DNA of 10,374 nt from CAYGDP01 sp964348665 (lineage in GTDB: Bacteria > Verrucomicrobiota > Verrucomicrobiia > Palsa-1439 > CAYGDP01): assembly GCA_964348665.1 (NCBI GenBank), contig CAYGDP010000043.1, positions 1 to 10,374 of the forward strand, in the 5' to 3' direction. The notes beneath the pieces are model-generated. The model had not been told where the DNA came from and made no database searches. It saw only the letters and a list, made by a program, of their open reading frames with translations. Positions 1 to 7,500 of this stretch are shown here, in pieces. A program made the position numbers and the translations under genes. Each line of letters begins with the position of its first letter. Position 1 is the first letter of the stretch.

Positions 1-1
1 G

Positions 2-520
2 GATATGGTGATATCGCGCGTGACCGATTTTCTGCTTTCGTTTCCATCGTTGTTGATTGGGCTGGCGTTGTTGGTGGTGCTGGAGCCGTCGCCCCGGAGC
101 GTGATGTGGGCTGTCGCCGTGGCGAGCGCGCCGGTGATGATCCGGCAGATTCGCGCGGGGGTGTTGAGTGAACGGGCGAAGACGTATTCGCTGGCGGCGG
201 AGGCGATGGGAGCGGGGCGATTTCGGATTGCGACGAGGGAGATCTTGCCGAATCTGGTTGGGGTGATTTTGACGGTGACAATGTTGCAATTGGGCAGCGC
301 GGTCTTGGAGGCGGCGGGACTGGCGTTTTTGGGATTATCGGGACAACCCGATCAGCCGGAGTGGGGGTTGATGTTGAAGGACGCGTTTCATGATTTTCGG
401 CGGGCGCCGCACCTTTCGATAGCGCCGGGCTTGGCGATTGCGTGGACGGTGCTGGCTTGCAATCTCCTTGGGGACGGATTGCGAGAGGCAATTGATCCAA
501 AACGCCGGACGATCCGTTAA
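2..520 (+). CDS. Peptide/oligopeptide ABC transporter permease, DppC/OppC type (5' truncated by window edge)
   Basis: Inner-membrane permease subunit of a peptide or nickel-type ABC importer, where it would pair with a DppB-like permease, ATPases and a substrate-binding protein, none of which is in the window. The reading frame is open to the left edge (codon GAT precedes the first visible ATG at 5), so the N-terminal half is missing and the ATG at 5 is internal. Numbering from that ATG, the segment TDFLLSFPSLLIGLAL is the hallmark of the binding-protein-dependent transport domain. The EAA loop that docks on the ATPase reads EAMGAG at about 66-71, followed by REILPN at about 78-83. Next come a hydrophobic LQLGSAVLEAAGLAFLGL segment and the typical C-terminal NLLGDGLREAIDPK. 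Family recognition is by these motifs. The substrate cannot be told. Its stop overlaps, on the other strand, the stop of the convergent gene. Confidence 0.9.
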   Translation, partial: DMVISRVTDFLLSFPSLLIGLALLVVLEPSPRSVMWAVAVASAPVMIRQIRAGVLSERAKTYSLAAEAMGAGRFRIATREILPNLVGVILTVTMLQLGSAVLEAAGLAFLGLSGQPDQPEWGLMLKDAFHDFRRAPHLSIAPGLAIAWTVLACNLLGDGLREAIDPKRRTIR

Positions 521-1230
521 CCGCCACTGGCTTTGGCGATGGTTTCGTTGAGATTTTGCGGGGTGATGATCCAGTATTCCATCTCGACGATTTCGCGCGG
601 TGTTTTGCCGGGTTGCGATCCCGGGGTGACGCGGCGGCTAAAGAGCACATCGACCAGGCCGGTGCCAAGTTCTCGTTGCCACTGGGACGGGCTGCCGATG
701 CCGGAGCTAAGGGAGATGACGCGAGGCAGGCGGGCGGGATCATAGCTGCCGCGGTCTTGAGGCGTTACAACGGGAGGATTGCAAAATGATACGATTACAG
801 TACAGGTTGGGTAATCGCGGGCAATTTGCTGGATGAACGCAACCGGCGGCCAATCGATCTGAAGCATGGCTTCGGCGCTTTGGTATTTGGTGGCTAGAAT
901 CTTCATGGAATCGCGAAGTTTTCCCGTTTCGTCGTGGAGGCCAGCTTGAAAACCAGTGACAAATGCATGCGCCTGCCGTTCCAGGTGTGATCCGTTTTGG
1001 TTTTCTTGTGTTCGCAGAAGCAGAACGATCTTGGCTTGATCGCCACCGATACGAAATGCTTCGCGGGCGGCAACCACGGCGACATTTTCGTCCGAACCGC
1101 CACGGTCATAGATGCGGACCGAAGATTTTCTGCCGCCGAACAACTGGTACGCAATAAAACAAATCCAGAAGACGATGACAGCGACGGCGATCAGGAGGAC
1201 CGGTTTCTTGGCTGATTCAGGGATATCCAT
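517..1230 (-). CDS. Single-pass membrane-anchored protein of unknown function
   Basis: Not recognised. From the ATG at 1230 the protein begins MDIPESAKKP and has one N-terminal hydrophobic helix (VLLIAVAVIVFWICFIAYQLF), then a hydrophilic domain of about 200 residues that should lie outside the cytoplasm. An alternative GTG two codons upstream (1236) would add only Met-Phe. I prefer ATG because a weak GAG lies about 8 bases upstream. The soluble part alternates hydrophobic strands and helices (AKIVLLLRTQENQ, then a helix with HAFVTGFQAGL, later CTVIVSFCNPP). This loosely recalls the Rossmann-like lobe of periplasmic sugar-binding proteins such as those sensed by LacI-type systems; that is inference only. 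It lies 42 bases downstream of the pseudopilin gene on the same strand, so the two are probably co-transcribed. Its stop codon overlaps that of the convergent permease. Confidence 0.75.
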   Translation of the reverse strand: MDIPESAKKPVLLIAVAVIVFWICFIAYQLFGGRKSSVRIYDRGGSDENVAVVAAREAFRIGGDQAKIVLLLRTQENQNGSHLERQAHAFVTGFQAGLHDETGKLRDSMKILATKYQSAEAMLQIDWPPVAFIQQIARDYPTCTVIVSFCNPPVVTPQDRGSYDPARLPRVISLSSGIGSPSQWQRELGTGLVDVLFSRRVTPGSQPGKTPREIVEMEYWIITPQNLNETIAKASGG

Positions 1231-1272
1231 GAACACTCAATTTGATCGCACGAAAGAAATACCTTCGTTGGT

Positions 1273-2136
1273 TTAGTGGCTCCAACAACCGTTGGAAGCG
1301 GTTGGGCACCCGACGACAGGAGTTGCTGTGGGACAATTGGGAACCGATGAACAGAGTAGAAAATCGCCGTGATCGGCAATATCGCTGCCTGGAGGAGGAC
1401 AACAACTCGAACTGCAACCAGCACCGCAGGGTGGAGCGGCATTGCATCGAGCGCCACTGCAACAGGTGCAACCACCACCATTTCCAGAAGACCAACGGTG
1501 AAATTCGACATGCCCATCCATGTAGAGAATGCCGCCTTTGCCAAAGTGCCATTGCGCAAAATCGCCAATCCCGTTGGCGATCAAGTCGGTGCCATTCATC
1601 TTGTACCGCGAATCAATATGAGGGCCACTGGCTCCCCCCGTTTCCTGCTCCATCGCGAATGCGTAGCGGGATAATTCTCCGTTCAGCACGTCCCGGCGAT
1701 TGACCCCGATACAATTCCAGCAGTCCTTGTTGTAATGCGTTTGATCCGTGATTCCATAGGTAAGTCCGTGCCGGTACTGCGGATTTTTTGTATCGACCGG
1801 GCAGAGAAACACCGCCTTGTTGGGGATATAGGGCCAGATGGCAGAGCGATTATCGAAATAGCCATCGTTGCCGCACCCGCCCCACTGGATAAAATCGTGT
1901 CGCGCGCTGCCGTGCCAACATCCGCCGGAAAGCGGGAACCAGCCCTCGTTGTCGCCGAGATACGCGGTGAGGGCGACTCCAATTTGGCGCAGATTGTTGG
2001 CGCAAACGACTTGATAGGCGCGCTCCCTGACTCCTTGCAAACTGGGCAACAGGATACCCAAAAGCGTCAAAATCACCGCCATTACCACCAACAGCTCGAT
2101 CAACGAAAAACCGTTCCGATTTGCTGTTTTCTTCAT
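1273..2136 (-). CDS. Type II secretion pseudopilin-like protein (prepilin-type N-terminal cleavage/methylation domain) with cysteine-rich tail
   Basis: A 287-residue secreted or pilus-associated protein. The N-terminus MKKTANRNGFSLIELLVV is a classic type III (prepilin peptidase) signal: cleavage after Gly9, Phe10 as the methylated residue, Glu at +5 of the mature protein, then a hydrophobic helix to about residue 32. After it come VCANNLRQIGVALTAYL (typical of the PVC pseudopilin/DUF1559-like families) and, near 198-211, FGKGGILYMDGHVEF, the DGH signature of these proteins. Residues 218-287 form an unusual tail with 12 cysteines plus Gly/Pro/Ser. The ATG at 2136 is well supported by GGAGG seven bases upstream and by a good promoter further up. 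In Verrucomicrobia and Planctomycetes such proteins are abundant and mostly of unknown specific role. It is transcribed divergently from the LacI-type regulator, which may control it. Confidence 0.88.
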   Translation of the reverse strand: MKKTANRNGFSLIELLVVMAVILTLLGILLPSLQGVRERAYQVVCANNLRQIGVALTAYLGDNEGWFPLSGGCWHGSARHDFIQWGGCGNDGYFDNRSAIWPYIPNKAVFLCPVDTKNPQYRHGLTYGITDQTHYNKDCWNCIGVNRRDVLNGELSRYAFAMEQETGGASGPHIDSRYKMNGTDLIANGIGDFAQWHFGKGGILYMDGHVEFHRWSSGNGGGCTCCSGARCNAAPPCGAGCSSSCCPPPGSDIADHGDFLLCSSVPNCPTATPVVGCPTASNGCWSH

Positions 2137-2143
2137 CGTGCCG

Positions 2144-2148
2144 CCTCC
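2144..2148 (-). promoter_or_regulatory. Strong ribosome binding site of the pseudopilin gene
   Basis: On the minus strand the sequence reads GGAGG, then seven bases, then ATG at 2136. This fixes the start of the pseudopilin gene and shows that the organism uses Shine-Dalgarno initiation, in contrast to the divergent regulator gene, which has no such site. Confidence 0.8.
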
Positions 2149-2177
2149 AAGATGTTCAAAGTTCCGAACTTGCGGTG

Positions 2178-2206
2178 AAAATAGGACTTTTCTTGACGTC
2201 GGTCAA
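2178..2206 (-). promoter_or_regulatory. Sigma70-like promoter for the pseudopilin unit
   Basis: Read on the minus strand: -35 TTGACC (2206-2201), a 17-base spacer, and -10 TATTTT (2183-2178). Transcription would start near 2171, giving a leader of about 35 bases that contains the GGAGG ribosome site. The -35 is 5/6 and the -10 is 4/6 of consensus, with ideal spacing. Its -35 box interlocks with the -35 box of the divergent promoter. Confidence 0.6.
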
Positions 2207-2221
2207 AAAATTTGTTATGCA
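2193..2221 (+). promoter_or_regulatory. Sigma70-like promoter for the LacI-type regulator gene
   Basis: -35 TTGACG (2193-2198), a 17-base spacer, and -10 TATGCA (2216-2221, weak: only TAT matches). The start of transcription would fall near 2227-2229, two to four bases before the ATG at 2231, so the message may be leaderless; no Shine-Dalgarno sequence is visible. The -10 lies inside the inverted repeat described separately, so a bound repressor would occlude it. Confidence 0.45.
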
Positions 2222-2232
2222 ACCCGTTGCAT
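2217..2232. promoter_or_regulatory. Probable LacI-family operator (perfect 7-2-7 inverted repeat)
   Basis: ATGCAACCCGTTGCAT: arms ATGCAAC and GTTGCAT are exact reverse complements around a two-base CC centre. Size, symmetry and the TGCAA..TTGCA arms resemble LacI/GalR-family operators, although these usually have CG at the centre. The site covers the -10 of the regulator promoter and the first two bases of its ATG. This suggests autorepression (inference). Relative to the divergent pseudopilin promoter its centre is about 53 bases upstream of the predicted start, where it could also modulate that promoter. Confidence 0.6.
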
Positions 2233-3292
2233 GAATCAACCTGCACGGCCTACGATGCAGACCATTGCAGATGCGGCGAAAGTGTCGCGGGCGACGGTTT
2301 CGCGCGCACTCCGCAATCATCCCAATTTGCCAATCGAAACGCGCCAACGAATCCAAGCGGTTGCCCGTCAATTTGGGTATCGCCCCAATCCGATGGTGGC
2401 AGCACTCATGGCGCAATTGAAGGCGGTCAAACGGTCCGACTATGTTGAGACTTTGGCATTTGTAACCGCCTGGCCGACGCGGGATGGATGGCGAAAGTTT
2501 TACGAAACGAGGGAATTTTTTTCCGGAGCAATGTCTCGGTCGCGCCAACTGGGTTATACATTGGAACATTTTTGGCTCAAAGAGTCGGGGATGACAGGTC
2601 AACGCTTCAGTCAGATGTTGTCGGCGCGGGGTATTCGTGGACTCGTGATCAACCCTCTGCTGCGTCCCATGGGACACTTGTCGTTGAATTGGGAACAATT
2701 TGCAGCCGTAACGATCGGAGCTTCGCTGCGTCAGCCGGATCTTCATCGGGTTTGCATCCACCAATATGCAAACGTTGGCCTGGCTTATCGTAAACTCAAA
2801 CACCTCGGCTTTCGCCGCATCGGTCTTTTTACGCTTCAAGACCTGGAGCGCCGCGTAGATTATGAACGCACCGCATCCATGTATGCCTATCAGAACTGGA
2901 TTAGCCCCGCTCACGCGATTCCAAGTTTAGTGATCGGCGAGTGGAAGGAACAGGTTTTTCGTCGGTGGCTTAAAGATGAAAGTCCGGATGCGATCATCGC
3001 CGTCCATTACCACATCTTAAATCAATCCCTTGCTGACATTTTGGTCTGTGTGCCAAAGAACGTCGGATTTGTCGCGTTGAATTGGTCAGACAGTTATCCG
3101 CACATAACGGGTGTGGACACAAATCCCAATCTAATTGGCGCCGCCAGCGTGGATTTACTTGTCGAACAACTCCACAATAACGAATGCGGCATTCCATCGC
3201 ACCCTAAGACGGTGCTTATCAAAGGGAAATGGGTCGAGGGTAACTCCGTGCGCGTGTTGCGAAGATCCGCCGATAAACTCGCTACCGCTTGA
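2231..3292 (+). CDS. LacI-family transcriptional regulator
   Basis: A 353-residue DNA-binding regulator with the usual LacI/GalR layout and length. The N-terminal helix-turn-helix is at about residues 10-30 (TIADAAKVSRATVSRALRNH), followed by RQRIQAVARQFGYRPNPMVA, the family's hinge-helix region. The remainder (about 70-345) is the periplasmic-binding-protein-like effector and dimer domain, ending in the recognisable VALNWSDSYPHITGVDTNP and a LL-E-L segment. The effector is probably a sugar or related small molecule; it cannot be named. I chose the ATG at 2231 because the in-frame GTG at 2138 would add 31 residues lying across the promoter and operator. ATG 2255 (MQTIADAAKV) is a possible alternative. 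The gene is divergent from the pseudopilin unit and followed after 31 bases by the GYF-domain gene on the same strand. Confidence 0.9.
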   Translation: MNQPARPTMQTIADAAKVSRATVSRALRNHPNLPIETRQRIQAVARQFGYRPNPMVAALMAQLKAVKRSDYVETLAFVTAWPTRDGWRKFYETREFFSGAMSRSRQLGYTLEHFWLKESGMTGQRFSQMLSARGIRGLVINPLLRPMGHLSLNWEQFAAVTIGASLRQPDLHRVCIHQYANVGLAYRKLKHLGFRRIGLFTLQDLERRVDYERTASMYAYQNWISPAHAIPSLVIGEWKEQVFRRWLKDESPDAIIAVHYHILNQSLADILVCVPKNVGFVALNWSDSYPHITGVDTNPNLIGAASVDLLVEQLHNNECGIPSHPKTVLIKGKWVEGNSVRVLRRSADKLATA

Positions 3293-3323
3293 CCCACGTC
3301 TTCGACTCCGATACCTTCCCCTC

Positions 3324-4499
3324 GTGTCGGACAAGCAATCATTTTTCATCATCGGCGCCGACGGACGCGAATACGGTCCGGTCGATTTAGAGATGCTCCA
3401 GCGATGGGCGCGCGAAGGGCGTATTGTGGCGAGCACCCAGGTGCGGCGCGATGGAACCGCAACATGGGAGACGGCGGCAACCTTGCCGGAATTGGCGCCG
3501 TACTATGCCGCCACGCCGCCGGTCGTGGGAGAGATGGAAGACACCGAAATGACTCTGGCCGAACGGGAGCGATCGTGGCGCGAGGATCATTATGAGGTTC
3601 GAATCGGCGTATGGATGGGACGAGGCTGGCAACTCTTTTGGGAACATTGCGGCCCCATCGTGGGCGCGTTTTTGTTACTTGTTTGCATTCGATTTGGACT
3701 CCGGATGCTTCCCTTTGGCGCGGGATCGGTCGCGGATGTTTTTCTGCGCGCCGTGTGGATCGGAGGATTTTACTATTTCTTGTTGCGTCGCCTTCGACGC
3801 GATTCGCAGGGATCGTTCAGTGATCTATTCGCCGGTTTTTCCCGCGCCTTGCCCTCGCTCATCTTGTCTAACCTTCTCATCGTCATCTTTGTGGTATTGG
3901 CTAACATCCCGCTGGGGATTGGCGCGATCTTCTTTGGCGCGTGGTTTACGGGAGTTACGTGGCAGGACCTAGCCAACATCGTTGGTTTTTATTCGACGAT
4001 CATGGCCAATCCTGCGGGAGCGGCAGCAAATCCCGCCACGATGACCAATTCAGCGCAGGCGTTTCAGGCGCGGCTCCAGGAAATCCTGGCGACAATGTCG
4101 TCGCATTGGCAAAACGACCAGTGGACACTGCTGGGATGGTTGCTGTTGCTCGGCATTCTCGTTCTGCCCGGGATACTCGTGTCCATGTATTACATGTTTA
4201 CCTGGCTGCTGGCGATCGATTGCCGGTTCGATTTCTGGCGAGCGATGGAAATCAGCCGCAAAGTGGTTGCCCGCCACTGGTTCGCGCTGACCACGTTTGC
4301 GGCCTTGTTGTTGCCCGTGATCAACCTTTGTGGATTTGTCTGTTGTGTTTGTCTACTGCCCACACTGCTCATCGGCGATTGGGTAACGCTTACCACGCCG
4401 TTCGTCGCCTGCTGCAGTGTCGCCGCCTACGAAGATATCTTCCGCACCCAGCGAACAAATCCTCCGGTGAACGTTGACAAGTCCGGTGCTGGCGGGTAG
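3324..4499 (+). CDS. GYF_2-domain (DUF4339-like) polytopic membrane protein
   Basis: A 391-residue inner-membrane protein. Residues 6-60 form a GYF_2/DUF4339-type domain: FFIIGADGREYGPVDLEMLQRW, then EGRI...TQVRRDGTATWETA, the usual pattern of a small peptide-binding or scaffolding module at the cytoplasmic N-terminus. After a charged linker (75-100) come hydrophobic helices at roughly 108-130, 140-154, 176-205, 266-298 and 319-352. The section LPGILVSMYYMFTWLLAID followed by FWRAMEISRKVVARHWF resembles the glycerophosphodiester-phosphodiesterase-type/DUF975-like membrane region found in many GYF_2 proteins. The start is GTG at 3324: no in-frame ATG precedes the domain outside the regulator gene, and the domain begins immediately. 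No clear ribosome site is seen. It is followed after about 10 bases by the giant protein gene, so both are probably in one transcript. Function is unknown. Confidence 0.8.
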   Translation: MSDKQSFFIIGADGREYGPVDLEMLQRWAREGRIVASTQVRRDGTATWETAATLPELAPYYAATPPVVGEMEDTEMTLAERERSWREDHYEVRIGVWMGRGWQLFWEHCGPIVGAFLLLVCIRFGLRMLPFGAGSVADVFLRAVWIGGFYYFLLRRLRRDSQGSFSDLFAGFSRALPSLILSNLLIVIFVVLANIPLGIGAIFFGAWFTGVTWQDLANIVGFYSTIMANPAGAAANPATMTNSAQAFQARLQEILATMSSHWQNDQWTLLGWLLLLGILVLPGILVSMYYMFTWLLAIDCRFDFWRAMEISRKVVARHWFALTTFAALLLPVINLCGFVCCVCLLPTLLIGDWVTLTTPFVACCSVAAYEDIFRTQRTNPPVNVDKSGAGG

Positions 4500-4509
4500 A
4501 GTGCGGGCG

Positions 4510-7500
4510 ATGCCATCGCAGACGGCGAATCCTTCGGTTTCTTCGGTCATGGGCGAGCTTCGCGCGAGTCTCGATCGCACCCGGTCGCATTGGAAACGCG
4601 TGCAAATTCTCCAAGGGTTTTGTCTCGTCGTGGCGGTGTCCCTCGGCTCGGCGCTCGGCCTGCTCTGGCTCGATCACGCGCTCGCGCTTCCGATGTTTTT
4701 TCGCGTGACATTTCTCATTCTTTGGGCGGCGGTGACGCTTGGCGGATTGGGTTGGTGGATTTGGGGACCGATCCGCAGCCGGTACAGTGATGAGCGAGTG
4801 GCGGTTCATATCGAGAGCAAATTTCCACAGTTCGAAAACCGCCTCATCAGCGCCGTTCAACTGGCTAATCGCGGCTGGGACGCCTCGCCAGCGATGCTGG
4901 GCGAGTTGGTCAAGGATGCCGGCGCGATTTGTTCGCAGGTCAACGTGTTGCAATCCATCGACCTTGTCCGATTTCGTTACTATGCGATCGCGCTCGGCTT
5001 GGTGGTGGCGGATCTTGCGTTGTATGCATGGCTCTTTACGGCGGAGCTGAAAACATCCGCGCAACGCTACCTGAAACCTACCGCCAACATCGCCGCCGTT
5101 CACAAAACCGACATCGCGGTTACTCCCGGTCATACCGAGTTGCCGCCCAGCGCCGATCTGGAAGTGATCGCCAAAATCAGCGGCACGCCGGCCAAGAATG
5201 CCTCGGTGCAGTATCGGTTCGCGCGCGGAGGAAGCAAGGAAGCGAAGATGTTGCCAGGCGCCAGCAGCGATGTGTTTACTTGGCGATTGCCGAACGTCAT
5301 CGAGAATGTCGAGTACCGTGTCAGCGCGGGCGATCACACGACCGAATATTACAAAGCCACGATCGTCTCGCGTCCGAGCATCGCGAACATGAAATTCGCG
5401 CTTCAATATCCAAAATGGACGTTGCTCAAGGATAAAACGTTCGAGTCGAAGACCGGCGACCTCTCCGAGCCGGTTGGCGCCGATGTGACGCTCACGTTGG
5501 AAATTTCCAAGCCGGTCAAAATCGCGCGCGCGGTGTTCGTCTCCGCGCAAAATCCCGAGAAAGCCGACCCACGCGAAATGCGTGTGAGCGGCAAAACCGC
5601 CTCGTTGAATTTCAAGCTGACCGATGACGGCGAGTATTCGATTGAATTAGTGGATGAATCCGGCACGCCGAACCAGCCAGTCCCGACTTATGGCATCCGC
5701 GCCATCGCCGACGAAGTTCCCATCGTCGCTCTCCCGCAGCCGGGCGAAGATATTCGAATCACGCCGACCGAGACCATCCCGGTGCAAATCAAAGCCGAGG
5801 ATGATTTTGGGTTGACGAAGGTCGCCCTGAAATATTTCCCGGAAGGCAACGAGAAAGCAGTCAAGACGCTCGGTTCCTGGGACGTTCCGCAATCCGCCAA
5901 GACCAGCACGCGAGACGCCAAACTTTCGCCGCAAGAGCTGGGGCTGAAGACTGGACAGACGATCATCTATTTTGCCGAGGCGATTGACACGCAAGGCGGC
6001 GCGGAACGCGTCGGCCAATCCCCGCAATACAAACTCCAAATCGTCACGCAAGCCGAGAAACAAAAAGGCGAAGACCAAGCCGAAACGATCGCGCGCGGCG
6101 GGTTGATGAAATTGATCGAGACGCAACAGAAGAACATGACCGAGACGCACGATCTTCTCCTGGCCGGTGCCCAGAAGCAACTTCCGCCGCAGCCGGACGC
6201 GGTGGTGAAGACACTGCGCGAGACGCAGGCGAAGATCCGCACGGATGCGATTGCGTTGGCGCAGAATCTCGATGCCGGCGCCATCCCGACCTCGAAACAA
6301 ACCCTCGAAGAACTTGCCGCGAGCGAGATGGTACTGGCGGTGAAACTGCTCGAAGCGGTTCCCGTCGAAAACCTGCTCAACGCGACGAAAGAATTGACCG
6401 CCGCGGTGGACACCGAGAAACGCATCCTCGTCCGGCTCGAATCCCTGTTGCGGGACGTCGGACAGGAAGCGGAAGCGCAAGATGTGATGGCGCTGTTCCG
6501 AAATCTGGAAGCGATCATCGAACAGCAGATCAAGGTGCGAGATGCCACCCGGGAAGCGACGGATGCTGATGTCTGGCCGAAACTCACCGAAAAAGAGGGG
6601 CAGATTTATGTTTCGCTCGGCGAATATCAAAACTCGGTCGAGCAACAGGCGCGCGAGATGGAGAAAAGCAATCCGACGATGTCGAAGGGATTGGCGGGCA
6701 TTGCCGTGAAAATTCAGTCTTCCAAGGTTTTTGGCAAAGTGAAACAGGTGCAGCGCGGGCTGTCCGCCGCCGAGACCGGCAAAGGGACGATTCCGACCCA
6801 GGAAGAAATCATCCGCGATTTGCAGGCGATTGCGCAGGAGTTGAAAGTTGCCGCCGCCGCCGCCGCCATCGCAGCGCAGGGCGAGGTGAAAAAAGCCTTG
6901 CAGGACGCCAAGGAACGGCTTGAAAAACTCGAGGCGTTGCAACAGGCGATTCGTGACAAGACAGCGGATATCCAGAAAACCAAACAGGGCGACCATTTGA
7001 CCGAGCAACAGAAAGGCGAGCTGGCCGAGCTGGCGAATCTGCAGCAGAAAGTTCAGGACGTCGTCGCCGACATCGCCAACGATCTGGCGATGGTCCCCGA
7101 CCATGATTTTACCGATCATCTCAACAGCAAGTCGCACGAAATATTCGAGGACGTCGAGATGGCCAAGGACGCGATGAAACGCGAGGCAACCGAGATTGCC
7201 GTGGCGCGCGATGACGCCATCCTGGACGCGCTCAAGGCGGAGCAGAAACGGGTGGAAGATTTGGAGAAATGGCTGCCGGATGCGCCGGACAAAGTCAGTT
7301 GGAACATGGAAAGTTTTGGCAACGAAGAAGTGCCGAAGATTCAAAATGTGGATCTGCCGGAGGAACTCGACGATATCGTCGGGGATTTGCTCCAGGCGGA
7401 GGATGAAATGGATCAAGCTGCCGAAGACAAGGCCAGCAATTGGGCGACGGCCGATGCTTTGATGGGCTGGGATGCGATGGACGGTCCCATCGCGAATTTT

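Noticed and set aside
1191..1568. Minus-strand 125-residue hydrophobic reading frame (MAILRNGTLAKAAFS...)
   Set aside because: It overlaps the pseudopilin tail in another frame and the start of the next gene. Its hydrophobicity comes from the out-of-frame reading of the Cys/Gly/Pro codons, and it has no ribosome site of its own.
2193..2206. TTGACGTCGGTCAA as an independent regulator-binding palindrome
   Set aside because: Its two arms are better explained as the -35 boxes of the two divergent promoters; a second operator role cannot be excluded but is not needed.
2138..2230. 31-residue N-terminal extension of the LacI-type regulator from GTG 2138
   Set aside because: It would place coding sequence over the promoters and operator and adds residues never seen before the helix-turn-helix of this family.
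3135..3323. Upstream extension of the GYF-domain protein into the regulator gene
   Set aside because: It lies inside the LacI-type coding sequence in another frame; the GYF domain begins right after GTG 3324.
4390..5550. 386-residue minus-strand open frame across the GYF/giant gene junction
   Set aside because: Composition is dominated by Arg, His and Asp typical of an antisense shadow; it covers two well-supported plus-strand genes.
6850..6867. GCC run as a phase-variable tract
   Set aside because: It is a trinucleotide repeat, so copy change cannot shift the frame; alanine runs in helical regions of GC-rich genes are ordinary.
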